The notes: generated by a model from the letters alone, not told the origin. DNA of 64,000 nucleotides from Lentisphaeria bacterium (GCA_017508385.1 JAFVZB010000094.1:1-64000), one strand, 5' to 3'; counted from the stretch's first letter, positions 15,825 through 25,105 are shown. Translations and numbers: made by a program.

Positions 15825-16861
15825 CAGTCACGCTCCGGAACTATCTGGAAAAATCCATCGTCAAACTTCAGCATCACTTCGCTGCCGAGAGTGCGGGAAC
15901 GGGGAGCACTCTCTCTGATGGTAAATTTCACTCCGTTTGCCTCGGCAAGATAGTCGCAGCTTTCGCCGAGGAAAGTTTTGCTCACGAGAGTTGCTTTGAA
16001 CACCCCATCTCCGCAGGAATCGGCAAAACGTATCCGTTCAGGTCTGATTATGCCGCAGCACTTGTCGGAATCGTATCTCTTGACTGCCGCAAAGTTGCCG
16101 AGCGGAGTTGTAAACACTCCATTCTTTTCTTTTCCCGGAATGATATTGATGTCACCGAGGAACTCTGCACAGAAGCGGTCTGCCGGGAAATTATACAGCT
16201 CCTCAGGAGTTCCCAGCTGACGTATCTTGCCATCTTTGAGCACGGCAAGACGGTCTGCCATACTCAACGCCTCCTGACGGTCATGAGTGACGTAGAGAGC
16301 AGTTTGATTGCGGCGGGCACAGATGTTGCTTATCTCGTTGCGCATGGCATCACGCAAACGGGCATCGAGATTGGATAACGGTTCATCGAGCAGCAGAAGA
16401 TAGGGTTCCACCGCCAGGGCACGGGCAAGGGCAATACGCTGCTGCTGACCTCCTGAAAGTGACGGAACTTTTCTTTTTGCACAATCGGCAAGACGGACAA
16501 GTTCGAGCGACTCCATGACTCTTTTTTTCAATTCACTGCCTTTGACATTGGCATTGCGCAGACCGAAAGCCACGTTTTCAAAGACATCAAGATGCGGCCA
16601 GAGGGCGTAATTCTGAAATACCATAGCTGCTCTGCGCTTTTCAGGCGGAAGATTGGTGATATCAACGCCGTCAAAACTTATACTTCCGCTATCCTGAGTC
16701 ACCAGACCGGCCAGAATGCGCAGAAGCGTGGATTTTCCGCATCCTGATGGTCCCAGAAGAAAAAACATCTCTCCTGATTCGATTTCCAAATCAAGAGCAT
16801 CGAGAACTTTGGTTTTGCCGTCGTAACTTTTGGATATATTATTGATGACTACCTTTGCCAT
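15824..16861 (-). CDS. ABC importer ATPase (FbpC/PotA-like)
   Basis: A 344-residue ATPase with Walker A GPSGCGKST, signature LSGGQQQRIALARAL, Walker B LLLLDEPLSNLD and the switch histidine in VTHDRQEA, followed by a TOBE-type C-terminal domain (about 240-344). It energises the adjacent FbpA/FbpB-like importer. The start at 16861 has GGAGGT nine bases upstream; the longer frame begins inside the sigma gene and is not credible. The gap to the sigma factor is 46 bp with no terminator seen, so co-transcription is possible. Confidence 0.93.
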   Translation of the reverse strand: MAKVVINNISKSYDGKTKVLDALDLEIESGEMFFLLGPSGCGKSTLLRILAGLVTQDSGSISFDGVDITNLPPEKRRAAMVFQNYALWPHLDVFENVAFGLRNANVKGSELKKRVMESLELVRLADCAKRKVPSLSGGQQQRIALARALAVEPYLLLLDEPLSNLDARLRDAMRNEISNICARRNQTALYVTHDRQEALSMADRLAVLKDGKIRQLGTPEELYNFPADRFCAEFLGDINIIPGKEKNGVFTTPLGNFAAVKRYDSDKCCGIIRPERIRFADSCGDGVFKATLVSKTFLGESCDYLAEANGVKFTIRESAPRSRTLGSEVMLKFDDGFFQIVPERD

Positions 16862-16907
16862 AGTATATGGACCTCCGGCTTTATGCTGTTTTATATTTTT
16901 ACCGAAA

Positions 16908-18245
16908 TCATCTGTCGTCAAGCTGACGGAGTTTTTCGGGAGAACGCAAATACTTCATTATACGCATTTCAAGCTGCCGTATGCGTTCACGGCTGAGGTT
17001 GAAACGGTGACTTATTTCATCGAGCGCAAGCACCGGCTGACCGAAGAGACCGTAACGCCATATCACGATCTGCTGTTCACGGTCGGGAAGTGTACGCAGT
17101 ATTTCATACAATTTGTCATAGAGTGCAGTGCGGCTCATTTCCTCACCGGGGAGTTCCACAGTTGTGTCGGATAAGACATCCTCAAAAACTCCGTAATCAT
17201 CGCCGTTGCCGAGAGCTGCCTGAAGGGAGATGCTTTGACAAGCCATCTTGCGGATGGCATTCACTCTCGCCGGAGGCAAGCCGACCTCAGCCGCCAGCTC
17301 ATCTACTTCGGGAGTCCTGCCGCAAAGCTGCACAAAGTTCTGTTCGGCACGATTGATGGTCGTTATCTGCTGGATCATGTGCATCGGCAGACGCACCACT
17401 CTTGACTGTTCTGAAAGTGCACGCATTATGCTGTTTTTTATCCACCAGATAGCGTAGGTACTGAATTTGTTGCCAAGTTTGTAATCGTAACGGTGGAGAG
17501 CACGCAAAAGACCGATATTACCCTCCTGTATCAGGTCATTGAACGGAACTCCGCGGTTGCGGAATTTTGAAGCGACACTCACAACCAGCCGCAGATTGGC
17601 TTCGACCGCCCTGCCCTCGAGTTCGCTCAGGTTTTTCTGTTCTACTTCCAGTTTGGTCAATTCACTTTCAAACTCATCGGAAGTCATGAAAAAACGTAAT
17701 GCCACAAAATCAGCCGACTTCGGGTCACTTTTATACATCTGAAAGTAGTTTGATGCAAGAACTGAGTATTCATCCACCAGTGTTCCATTCAAATCCAGAT
17801 ACTCAAGCTCATTTGCTATTTTGTTTCGCAAAAGTGAACACTCTGCGTAATTTCCGGCGGAAAACGCTTCTGAAAGTTCCTTGACCGTTTTTTCCACAGC
17901 GCACTGACTGCGGGTTATTCCCACAAGAAAATCATCTCCCTGAGGGAAAGACTTCTTTACGGAAGATGGAGTAAAGTAGTCAAGATATGCTGACTTTGAA
18001 CCATCGAGTATTATATCCGAGCATATCCTCAAATACTCATTTGCAACAAAAGGCAAACGCCGCAAATGACATCTTAACGTATCATACGCGGCGTCGATTT
18101 CTGCAAAAAGCTCGGTCACTTCGTTTCCGGACAACATTTCCATATCTCCGATTTCCCGGAAATAACGCACCAAAGACCCGGAAAAATCACTGAAAATGAC
18201 TCCTTCCTGAGCTTTGTGCGGAGTGTTTGTGTTGTCAGTCGTCAT
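16908..18245 (-). CDS. RNA polymerase sigma factor, RpoD/sigma-70 family
   Basis: A 445-residue sigma factor. Region 1.2 is visible near the N-terminus (VRYFREIGDMEMLS), region 2 with NLRLVVSVASKF, DLIQEGNIGLLRAL and the -10 recognition helix FSTYAIWWIKNSI, region 3 after LPMHMI, and region 4 with a helix-turn-helix (FNLSRERIRQLE). A nonconserved stretch of about 150 residues separates 1.2 from 2. There is no acidic region 1.1. The region 2.4 sequence differs from the primary consensus YATWWIRQAI, so this may be a group 2 sigma factor instead of the main one. The start at 18245 follows GGGGAG; upstream extension is unsupported. Confidence 0.9.
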   Translation of the reverse strand: MTTDNTNTPHKAQEGVIFSDFSGSLVRYFREIGDMEMLSGNEVTELFAEIDAAYDTLRCHLRRLPFVANEYLRICSDIILDGSKSAYLDYFTPSSVKKSFPQGDDFLVGITRSQCAVEKTVKELSEAFSAGNYAECSLLRNKIANELEYLDLNGTLVDEYSVLASNYFQMYKSDPKSADFVALRFFMTSDEFESELTKLEVEQKNLSELEGRAVEANLRLVVSVASKFRNRGVPFNDLIQEGNIGLLRALHRYDYKLGNKFSTYAIWWIKNSIMRALSEQSRVVRLPMHMIQQITTINRAEQNFVQLCGRTPEVDELAAEVGLPPARVNAIRKMACQSISLQAALGNGDDYGVFEDVLSDTTVELPGEEMSRTALYDKLYEILRTLPDREQQIVIWRYGLFGQPVLALDEISHRFNLSRERIRQLEMRIMKYLRSPEKLRQLDDR

Positions 18246-18315
18246 AAGCTCCCCGAACTTTTTGCAACTGCACCCGGCAGCGCAAAAAATATGCGCTGTC
18301 AGGCGGCATAGTGTA

Positions 18316-19518
18316 TCAGTAACGTTTCTGCTTGCTGGCAGCGAGAACACGCAGACGCAGGGCGTTGAGACGGATAAATCCGGCTGCATCCTTGTGGTCG
18401 TAGCAATCGGCATCCTCGAAGCTGGCGATCGCATCGTCGTAGAGACTGTACTCACTGCGGCGTCCGGTAACGTGGCAGGCACCCTTGAAGAGTTTGACAC
18501 GGACTTCACCGGTGACATACTTCTGGCTCTCGGTGATCATAACCTGGAGCATCTCACGCTCGGGAGCGAACCAGAAACCGTTGTAGATCATATCCGCATA
18601 GCGGGGAATGAGGCTGTCACGCAGGTGCATGACTTCACGGTCGAGGGTGATTTCCTCAAGTCCGCGGTGAGCCTTCTGGAGAATGGTTCCGGCGGGAGTC
18701 TCATAGATGCCGCGGCTCTTCATTCCGACGAAACGGTTCTCAACGATGTCAACTCTGCCGACAGCGTGTTTTTTACCCATCTCGTTGAGCTTGCGCATGA
18801 TGTTTGCGGGTGAGTACTCGACTCCGTCGATCTTGACGGGGATACCCTTTTCAAAAGTGATGATGACATCATCGGCAGTATCGGCTGCTTTGGAAAGCGG
18901 CTCGGTCATAACGGCGATATCCTCGGGGAACTCCTGCCAGGGGTCTTCGAGAATTCCGCCCTCGAAGCTGATGTGCAGAAGATTGCGGTCCATGCTGTAA
19001 GGTTTCTTGGCGGAAACGCTGACCGGAATATTGTGTTTCTTGGCATACTCGATCATATCGAGACGGCCGGTGAAGTGCCAGTTGGGATCTCTCCATGCGG
19101 CGATGATTTTGATTGAGGGATCGATAGCGTTGGCGTTCAACTCAAAACGCACCTGATCGTTTCCTTTGCCGGTTGCTCCGTGGCAAATGGCATCAGCTCC
19201 CTCAGCCTTGGCGACCTCGACCAGACGTTTGGCGATGAGCGGACGGGCGATGGAGGTTCCGAGAAGATAGTTGTTCTCGTAGATTGCCTCTCCCTGAAGC
19301 ATCGGGAAGATGAAGTCTTTGGCGAACTCTTCGTTGAGATCGTCAATGATGCACTTGCTGGCACCGGTGGCGATTGCTTTTGCCTCGAGACCGTCAAGCT
19401 CCTCCTGCTGGCCCACATCGGCACAGTAGCAGATGACCTCTGCGTTATAGGTCTCTTTTACCCATCTGACGATCACGGAGGTATCCAGACCGCCCGAATA
19501 AGCGACGACTACTTTCAT
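18316..19518 (-). CDS. argG: Argininosuccinate synthase
   Basis: ArgG joins citrulline and aspartate with ATP in the penultimate step of arginine synthesis. The 400-residue protein has the P-loop-like AYSGGLDTS at residues 7-15 and conserved motifs [14 protein letters not shown] and SYSMDRNL-like (here [11 protein letters not shown]). The ATG at 19518 has AGGAG seven bases upstream and a 73-nt leader from the predicted promoter. The gene is divergent from the uracil-DNA glycosylase gene, and the two promoters overlap. Confidence 0.97.
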   Translation of the reverse strand: MKVVVAYSGGLDTSVIVRWVKETYNAEVICYCADVGQQEELDGLEAKAIATGASKCIIDDLNEEFAKDFIFPMLQGEAIYENNYLLGTSIARPLIAKRLVEVAKAEGADAICHGATGKGNDQVRFELNANAIDPSIKIIAAWRDPNWHFTGRLDMIEYAKKHNIPVSVSAKKPYSMDRNLLHISFEGGILEDPWQEFPEDIAVMTEPLSKAADTADDVIITFEKGIPVKIDGVEYSPANIMRKLNEMGKKHAVGRVDIVENRFVGMKSRGIYETPAGTILQKAHRGLEEITLDREVMHLRDSLIPRYADMIYNGFWFAPEREMLQVMITESQKYVTGEVRVKLFKGACHVTGRRSEYSLYDDAIASFEDADCYDHKDAAGFIRLNALRLRVLAASKQKRY

Positions 19519-19566
19519 TTTTTTACTCCTGTTATTAGGTTTGCGGAAAAATTTTCCGTTATTCGA

Positions 19567-19595
19567 TTGCAACGTTAACAAAACACGTCTATATT
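19567..19595 (+). promoter_or_regulatory. Promoter of uracil-DNA glycosylase operon
   Basis: -35 TTGCAA (19567-19572), 17-bp spacer, -10 TATATT (19590-19595). The predicted start near 19602 gives a 26-nt leader. The -10 elements of this and the argG promoter are two bases apart on opposite strands. Confidence 0.75.
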
Positions 19596-19597
19596 AG

Positions 19598-19626
19598 AAT
19601 ATAACACAGGAATTTATTTTTAACAA
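19598..19626 (-). promoter_or_regulatory. Promoter of argG
   Basis: Minus-strand -35 TTGTTA (19626-19621), 17-bp spacer, extended -10 TGT-TATATT (hexamer 19603-19598). The -35 reaches to two bases before the start codon of the divergent glycosylase gene. Confidence 0.75.
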
Positions 19627-19627
19627 G

Positions 19628-20494
19628 ATGTCAGACGATATTTTTAATCAAATCGGCAGGATTATTGCAAAAAAAAGTCATTCCGGAGTGTCAAAGGACG
19701 CTGCGGAATGGATATCTTTTCTCGAAAACACTCCGAATAAGGCGGCTGAACCGGCGGCTGAACCGGCGGCTGAACCGGCGGCAAAAGTGCAAAACGCTCC
19801 TGCCGCAGACAGAAATTTCAAACCTGTTCCGCGCCCGGTTCAACAGCCGTTTGTACAGAGAGCTCCGGAACCCGCCGTTCCTGCTCAACAGCCGTTGGCA
19901 GAGAGAGCCGCTGAACCGCAGGAGTTTCACGTCAACTCTCTCGAAGAGTTGCACCGCATGGTTTCAGGATGCCGCCGCTGCCCGCTGGCAAACAGCAGAA
20001 ACAATCTTGTATTCGGTGAGGGAAATCCACATGCGGAACTCATGTTTATCGGCGAAGCTCCGGGAGCTGATGAGGATGCTACGGGGCGTCCGTTCGTCGG
20101 AAAAGCGGGGCAGCTGCTGGATAAGATGATAACTGCCATGCAGTTTTCCCGTCAGGAGATCTATATTGCCAATATCCTCAAATGCCGTCCTCCGTACAAC
20201 CGCAATCCCGAACCGGGAGAAGCGGCGTGCTGTATTGCTTATCTCGAGGAGCAGATAAGATTGGTAAATCCGAAATACATCGTACTTCTCGGAGCTGTCG
20301 CCACCAGATTTCTGCTCAAATACGACGGCCCTGTCGGCAGGATACGGGGAACCTGGCAAAATTACAAAAACATACCGGTGATGGTCACCTATCACCCCTC
20401 GTTTCTGTTGAGAACCGCCGATGCCAAAAAAGAGGCGTGGAGTGATTTGCAGCAGGTCATGGCGAAGTTTGGAAAATTCCACAAAAAAGGATAA
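19628..20494 (+). CDS. Uracil-DNA glycosylase, family 4 (Fe-S type)
   Basis: This enzyme removes uracil from DNA and starts base excision repair. The C-terminal 190 residues carry the family 4 motifs: FIGEAPGADEDATGRPFVG, NILKCRPPYNRNP, and HPSFLLR near the end. Four cysteines suited to a 4Fe-4S cluster are visible in CRRCPL, at KCRPP and in AACC. The first 95 residues are a low-complexity Ala/Pro/Glu extension with a 12-bp tandem repeat, longer than in most relatives. No Shine-Dalgarno is evident before the ATG. The gene heads a plus-strand operon with the ABC pair. Confidence 0.92.
   Translation: MSDDIFNQIGRIIAKKSHSGVSKDAAEWISFLENTPNKAAEPAAEPAAEPAAKVQNAPAADRNFKPVPRPVQQPFVQRAPEPAVPAQQPLAERAAEPQEFHVNSLEELHRMVSGCRRCPLANSRNNLVFGEGNPHAELMFIGEAPGADEDATGRPFVGKAGQLLDKMITAMQFSRQEIYIANILKCRPPYNRNPEPGEAACCIAYLEEQIRLVNPKYIVLLGAVATRFLLKYDGPVGRIRGTWQNYKNIPVMVTYHPSFLLRTADAKKEAWSDLQQVMAKFGKFHKKG
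19741..19782 (+). repeat. 12-bp tandem repeat in glycosylase N-terminus
   Basis: Three and a half perfect copies of GGCGGCTGAACC encode an AAEP repeat in the disordered N-terminal extension. Such a tract can change length by slippage without breaking the frame. Confidence 0.85.
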
Positions 20495-20497
20495 ACT

Positions 20498-21436
20498 ATG
20501 CTTCTGGAAGTAAAAAATCTGGTCAAATCGTTCGGCAGTACGATTGCTGTCAACGACGCTTCGTTCTCTATTCCGGAAGGAAAAATTTACGGTTTCATCG
20601 GTCCTAACGGCGCAGGAAAGTCAACGACTCTGCGCATAATTGCAGGGTTGGAAGAGCCGGACTCAGGAGACGTTCTCTTCGATGGTGCCTCAGCGGTAGA
20701 TTTCCCTGAAAAACTGCGCAGAAGCATCGGTTTTATGCCCGATACCCTGCCCGATGTCAACGACCTGAGGGTAAAAGAGTTTATCGATTTTTACGCTTCC
20801 GCTTTCGGATTGAAAGGCGAAGAAAGAAGCCTGAGAATCAAAAAAATCCACGAACTCACCCGTCTCGGAGAGCTTCAGGAAAAGTTTATCAGTCAGTTAT
20901 CCAAGGGGATGAAGCAGAGGGTAAATCTGGCAAGAATACTCATTCACGACCCGAAGCTGCTGCTGCTTGATGAACCTGCCGCCGGTCTCGACCCCATGAC
21001 CCGCATCGAGATGAGGGATATTTTCAAATCACTTGCCGCAGAGGGCAAAACGATTTTTCTTTCGTCACACATTCTCAGTGAACTTGAAGAGATGGTATCA
21101 GGAATTGTCATCATCGAAAAGGGAAAAATCCTGCGCCACGGTTCAGTTGAACAGTTATCCAACGCTCCGGAAGAGCAGGAAAGCGTTATTGTCAATACGA
21201 TTCCCGGTACCGACAATTCACTCCTGCTTGAGCACATAAAACAAGTTCCGGCGGTTCGGTCGGTCAGATTGACCACCAACGGCGCAGTCGAGATAATCAC
21301 AGAAACGGCAAAATTCCATGAGTTGATGCAATTTTTTGCCGAAAGCCGTTTTCCGCTTGCCTCATTGCAAAGGAAAAATTTCTCGGCATCACTCGAAGAT
21401 ATTTTCATCAAAAATACGTCCGGAGAGGTTCAATAA
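20498..21436 (+). CDS. ABC-2 type exporter ATPase
   Basis: A 312-residue ATPase with Walker A GPNGAGKST (35-43), signature LSKGMKQRVNLARIL, Walker B LLLLDEPAAGLDP and switch histidine SSHIL. The C-terminal 80 residues are typical of CcmA/NodI-type exporters. AAGGATAAA lies just before the ATG, and only 3 bp separate it from the glycosylase stop. The stop codon overlaps the start of the permease gene by one base. Together the two genes form a heteromeric exporter whose substrate cannot be told from sequence. Confidence 0.9.
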   Translation: MLLEVKNLVKSFGSTIAVNDASFSIPEGKIYGFIGPNGAGKSTTLRIIAGLEEPDSGDVLFDGASAVDFPEKLRRSIGFMPDTLPDVNDLRVKEFIDFYASAFGLKGEERSLRIKKIHELTRLGELQEKFISQLSKGMKQRVNLARILIHDPKLLLLDEPAAGLDPMTRIEMRDIFKSLAAEGKTIFLSSHILSELEEMVSGIVIIEKGKILRHGSVEQLSNAPEEQESVIVNTIPGTDNSLLLEHIKQVPAVRSVRLTTNGAVEIITETAKFHELMQFFAESRFPLASLQRKNFSASLEDIFIKNTSGEVQ

Positions 21437-22689
21437 TGCTCAGTGTATTTATCAAAGAACTGCGTCAGTTCAGCCACTCTCAAACTACAATCGTCATGCT
21501 GTTTGTATCTGTGATGCTTTCCATTGTCGCCGCCGTCACAGGAAACTCCGATAAATTCAACAAAATTCTGCCATGGCTGCTCGCTGCCGGAGCCCAGCTG
21601 GTTTCTGGAATATACCAACTGACCGTCATTGCCATTGCCGGCAGCCGGTGGAAGAATGAAAACGGAGACGGCAGTATAGATATTGTACGCACCACTCCGA
21701 TATCACCTTTGAGTGTCACCTGCGCAAAAATGGCGGCAACGCTGCTGGTCTCATATCCGGCGTTCGCACTGACAACGATCACCACGCTCAGCATCTTTCC
21801 TAAACAAATTTCACTCACTCACCTTCTGGTGACCGCATTTATGCAAACAACTTCCATTTGCGCCGTTTCACTCGGATGCGCAACATTCCAGGAAAGAAAA
21901 AAGGGCTCTTTCGACTGGGGAATGCTGGCTGCGATCATTGCCGCATTTCCTGTGGTATCAATGGTATTTCAGGGTTTTTCCAAGACCGTTTCCACCGATG
22001 ACTTCATTGCCGCCAATGCCGGTCTTGCTGCCGTTTCAGCTTTCGGAACAGCACTCTGTGTTTGCGGAACATCTCCCAAAAGTTCCGACCGGGCATTTGT
22101 GCTGAAACTGGTGGTTTTATTCATCGCGATCGCGCTTCCGATCACATACAAATACACATCAATGAAGCATATTTCCACCGGAAAACTGCTTGGAACATCG
22201 CTCTTTTTCGCCGCTGTTTTTATCCTTGCCGGAGCTCTCTTTGAAAGAACAAGGCAGAGCAGAAGAGTTCTTTCCAACAAAGTCAGCAAGCTGCTGTTTC
22301 TCTTCAACACCGGAGCGGCGAATTCGTTTTTTCTCTACTTAATTCTTTCAGCAGTGGCAATTATACTATCCAGCGACCGGCAGACATCAGCAGGAACGCT
22401 GGCAAAAATTTTGTTTTTCACCGGCATCTGTCAGATATCGAGAGATAAAAAAGAGAACAAATTTCCGTTTATCGCCTGCGTTGTAACAGTTGTTTTCATC
22501 CCGGCAGCGGCTCTTGCCAGATACTTCATCGCCGAACCGAATAAATGGATAGTTGATCTTATTCTGCCGAACACAGAAACTCCGATCTGGGTAACAGCAG
22601 TTTTCGCACTGGCTGGAACTGCATTGTACGCACCTTTTATAAAAACATTTATAAAACAATATCTTCCGGGAAAAGCAAAAAATGATTGA
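21436..22689 (+). CDS. ABC-2 type exporter permease
   Basis: A 417-residue integral membrane protein with about 10-12 hydrophobic segments and an N-terminal amphipathic start (MLSVFIKELRQFSHSQ) like other ABC-2 permeases. The conserved patch GSRWKNENGDGSIDIVRTTP (about 71-90) corresponds to the cytoplasmic coupling region, with Glu/Asp-rich residues near the ATPase. It starts within the stop codon of the ATPase gene and overlaps the following phosphatase by 8 bp. The substrate is unknown. Confidence 0.82.
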   Translation: MLSVFIKELRQFSHSQTTIVMLFVSVMLSIVAAVTGNSDKFNKILPWLLAAGAQLVSGIYQLTVIAIAGSRWKNENGDGSIDIVRTTPISPLSVTCAKMAATLLVSYPAFALTTITTLSIFPKQISLTHLLVTAFMQTTSICAVSLGCATFQERKKGSFDWGMLAAIIAAFPVVSMVFQGFSKTVSTDDFIAANAGLAAVSAFGTALCVCGTSPKSSDRAFVLKLVVLFIAIALPITYKYTSMKHISTGKLLGTSLFFAAVFILAGALFERTRQSRRVLSNKVSKLLFLFNTGAANSFFLYLILSAVAIILSSDRQTSAGTLAKILFFTGICQISRDKKENKFPFIACVVTVVFIPAAALARYFIAEPNKWIVDLILPNTETPIWVTAVFALAGTALYAPFIKTFIKQYLPGKAKND

Positions 22690-23449
22690 TTTCATCAAAG
22701 ACCTCGCCAAGCGGGCGGGAGACAAAAGTCTGGAATATTTCGGAAAACTTTCCGACAGCGATGTTTCAGGCAAAGCCACCAAAAAGGATTTGGTTTCCAT
22801 CGCCGATAAAGCGGTCGAACAATTCATAATAACCGAGATAAAAAAGCGTTACCCCGACCACGGAGTTTTCGGCGAAGAGAGCGGACGCAGTGATTCCGAC
22901 TCACCGTACTGCTGGGTGATCGACCCGATCGACGGGACTCAGAATTTTGTCAACAGCCATCCGTTTTACTGCATATCGATAGCTCTCTTTTACAACGGTT
23001 CTCCCATCGCCGGAAGTATTTGTGCTCCGGTGCTCGGCAAACTTTTTTATGCAGAAAAGGGCAAGGGAGCTTTTGAAAACGGCAAAAAGCTCTCGGTATC
23101 GGTTTGTCACACACTCGATACCGCAAGCGTGGCTACCGGATTTGCAGAGCTCAGACAGAACCGTCCTGAGCCGACGCTCTCAAGATTTTGCAAAATTGCT
23201 CCGATGCTGAGGGATGTCAAACGGTGCGGCTCAGCCGCCATCGATCTCGCATTCGTAGCCGCAGGTATTTACGACGGCTTCTGGGAAGAGGGTCTCGCTC
23301 TTTACGATGTCGGAGCCGGTATACTCATGGTAACTGAGGCAGGAGGAGTCGTTTGTGACTTCAACGGCAAAGATGACGTTCCGGGAAGCGGTGTCATCGC
23401 CGCCTCTCCGGAACTTGCAGTTCAGATACGTTCAGCGTTGCAGCTGTAA
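22682..23449 (+). CDS. Inositol monophosphatase family protein
   Basis: A 255-residue Mg-dependent sugar phosphatase of the SuhB/CysQ/HisN superfamily. The metal ligands are present: GEES (E65, E66) and DPIDGTQNF (81-89, D81 and D84). The usual C-terminal WDxAAG is changed to LYDVGAG, keeping the aspartate but losing the tryptophan. Possible substrates are inositol phosphate, histidinol phosphate (HisN) or 3'-phosphoadenosine phosphate; nothing nearby decides it. It ends 3 bp from the convergent btuF-like gene. Confidence 0.87.
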   Translation: MIDFIKDLAKRAGDKSLEYFGKLSDSDVSGKATKKDLVSIADKAVEQFIITEIKKRYPDHGVFGEESGRSDSDSPYCWVIDPIDGTQNFVNSHPFYCISIALFYNGSPIAGSICAPVLGKLFYAEKGKGAFENGKKLSVSVCHTLDTASVATGFAELRQNRPEPTLSRFCKIAPMLRDVKRCGSAAIDLAFVAAGIYDGFWEEGLALYDVGAGILMVTEAGGVVCDFNGKDDVPGSGVIAASPELAVQIRSALQL

Positions 23450-23452
23450 CAC

Positions 23453-24274
23453 TCATTTACAATATTTTCTGCACTCGCTCATCAGCAACTCTATCGCAAG
23501 CGGAGTTCTCGGTGACAAACGGCAGAACAACTCATTGGGAACCGTGTCGATAATGGCACGGTTCTTTATAAATCCAAGTTTACGCCACACCCGCATCTCT
23601 TCAACTGCACGACGGAAATCACCTGACATTCCGGTCAATATGACCACGTCGGGATTTTTTTCCACAACAAACTCAGGTGAGAGTACAAAATAGGTACGTG
23701 ACACATTTCCTGCGATATTGGAAACACCGGCGATATCGAGCATCTCGCCGATAAAAGATGGGTTGTTGCAGCTGACCAGCGGATTTATTCCCAAAAGTAC
23801 AAGTGCTTTCGGAGACCCGGCGGATGAACTTTGTTTTTTCAAACGGGTCATCTCTGAATAAAAACGGTTACACTCCGTTTCAGCCTCAGCCGTTCTGCCG
23901 AGGACTTTGCCGATTACACTTACGTTGCGGCGGTACATCGATATTTTTTCCGCCTTGAGCAAAATAACTTTGACACCCATTTTTCTGAGAGTGTTCCAAT
24001 CGGCTCCCGGAACGGCGATATCACTTATCACCACGTCGGCACGCAGCTTGGATATGACTTCGATATTCGGTTCGCCAAGTTTTCCGGCAACCGGAAGGGT
24101 CTTTACGTTTTCAGGATAATCGCATGCATTGCTTCTTGCAACGAGATTTCCCCTGCCTCCGATGGCACACACTATCTCGGTGACAGCCGGAGAGAGCGAC
24201 ACCACCCTGAGTGGTTCTGCCGCCGTCAAGAGGATGCAGACAAATGAGAGTATGACAAAAACAATCTTTTTCAT
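23453..24274 (-). CDS. BtuF-like periplasmic cobalamin-binding protein
   Basis: A 273-residue secreted protein: signal peptide in residues 1-19, then a class III periplasmic binding fold (RVVSLSPAVTEIVCAIG, LVARSNACDYP, KPDVVI-type segment VEKNPDVVILTG) as in BtuF, HutB and FepB. The vitamin B12 assignment rests on the cobalamin riboswitch at the head of its transcription unit; sequence alone would also allow heme or siderophore. The start lies 4 bp after the pseudopilin stop codon, so coupling is likely. The matching permease and ATPase are not in the window. Confidence 0.85.
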   Translation of the reverse strand: MKKIVFVILSFVCILLTAAEPLRVVSLSPAVTEIVCAIGGRGNLVARSNACDYPENVKTLPVAGKLGEPNIEVISKLRADVVISDIAVPGADWNTLRKMGVKVILLKAEKISMYRRNVSVIGKVLGRTAEAETECNRFYSEMTRLKKQSSSAGSPKALVLLGINPLVSCNNPSFIGEMLDIAGVSNIAGNVSRTYFVLSPEFVVEKNPDVVILTGMSGDFRRAVEEMRVWRKLGFIKNRAIIDTVPNELFCRLSPRTPLAIELLMSECRKYCK

Positions 24275-24278
24275 AACT

Positions 24279-25070
24279 CTACTTCACCACAAACGTTGGG
24301 TCATAAGCCAAATTGTCATCCGACCAATAACCGATGTTCAACTCGGGAACTCCTCCGTAAATCGTTCCGCTCTGCGCAGTGTGTCCATCGGCAAAACATC
24401 CGTTTGCTCTTGTATTGTGGCGGAAGTGGATAAAACCTCCGCTCTGGCGGCTCTTTATTCCATCCGGAGAATAGAGGAAACTTGTCGGAATCAATTTTTT
24501 ATTATCATTATAGTCCTGCACCGCAGAATCTGCAAACATCAATGTTCCCGACGGCTTACGCAATTTTGCGGTTTTGATGCCCCGATAACCGTTGAACGGT
24601 TCGTAACCCAGAAACTCATTGTAGCCGTAACCTGAATTCTGCGCCGCAACACCGGCTTTATCCAAATCGTTTTCCGGACAGTTGTGCACTCCTGAGTTTT
24701 TGCCCCGCATATTGAGTGCCCGGGCAAGTATTCCTGATGAGTTCTCTTTATCTTCGCTCCATGAACTATCCTGAGCCCAGTCCCAGTAGGTCATCACCCA
24801 ACTGCTGTCGCAGTAGTACACAGGACAAAAATATCCGTCAAAAAAATCAGTGTACTGAGTCTGCATGACTCCCAGCTGTTTCAGATTGGATATGCACGAG
24901 GCACTTCTTCCCCTCGCCCGTGCAGACGCCAGAGCCGGCATAAGTATTCCGGCTAAAATTGCAATGATGGCGATAACAACAAGCAGTTCGATCAGGGTGA
25001 AACATCGTTTCGATGCTTGCGGCGGCTCCGTTGGCAGGCAACGGCGTACTTTTTGACACGATACGGTCAT
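24279..25070 (-). CDS. Prepilin-like protein with H-X9-DG motif (DUF1559-like)
   Basis: A 263-residue pseudopilin. After a basic leader of about 21 residues comes the type IV/type II secretion N-methylation sequence ([19 protein letters not shown]), then a globular domain ending in [16 protein letters not shown], the H-X9-DG motif. Such proteins are expanded in Planctomycetes, Verrucomicrobia and Lentisphaerae, which supports the lineage call. The residue before Phe is Cys instead of the usual Gly of prepilin cleavage sites. The ATG at 25070 follows GAGAGGA. Unusually, it sits between a cobalamin riboswitch and a btuF-like gene. Confidence 0.85.
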   Translation of the reverse strand: MTVSCQKVRRCLPTEPPQASKRCFTLIELLVVIAIIAILAGILMPALASARARGRSASCISNLKQLGVMQTQYTDFFDGYFCPVYYCDSSWVMTYWDWAQDSSWSEDKENSSGILARALNMRGKNSGVHNCPENDLDKAGVAAQNSGYGYNEFLGYEPFNGYRGIKTAKLRKPSGTLMFADSAVQDYNDNKKLIPTSFLYSPDGIKSRQSGGFIHFRHNTRANGCFADGHTAQSGTIYGGVPELNIGYWSDDNLAYDPTFVVK

Positions 25071-25082
25071 AATAAAAATCCT

Positions 25083-25105
25083 CTCTCCTGTCATGCGCAG
25101 GAAAA
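25083..25105 (-). promoter_or_regulatory. Hairpin covering the pseudopilin ribosome binding site
   Basis: On the minus strand TTTTCCTG (25105-25098), loop CGCATGA and CAGGAGAG (25090-25083) form an 8-bp stem with two G-U pairs. The 3' arm contains most of the ribosome binding site (AGGAGAGAGGA). This would be the expression platform by which the upstream riboswitch blocks translation. Confidence 0.6.

Noticed and set aside
18280-18300. Hairpin AGCGCA...TGCGCT between argG and the sigma gene
   Set aside because: The stem is short and no T-run follows in the direction of transcription, so a terminator is not supported.
18246-18518. N-terminal extension of the sigma factor by about 90 residues
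   Set aside because: The extension lies inside argG on the same strand, is Ser/Thr/Pro-rich without region 1.1 features, and the GGGGAG site supports the start at 18245.
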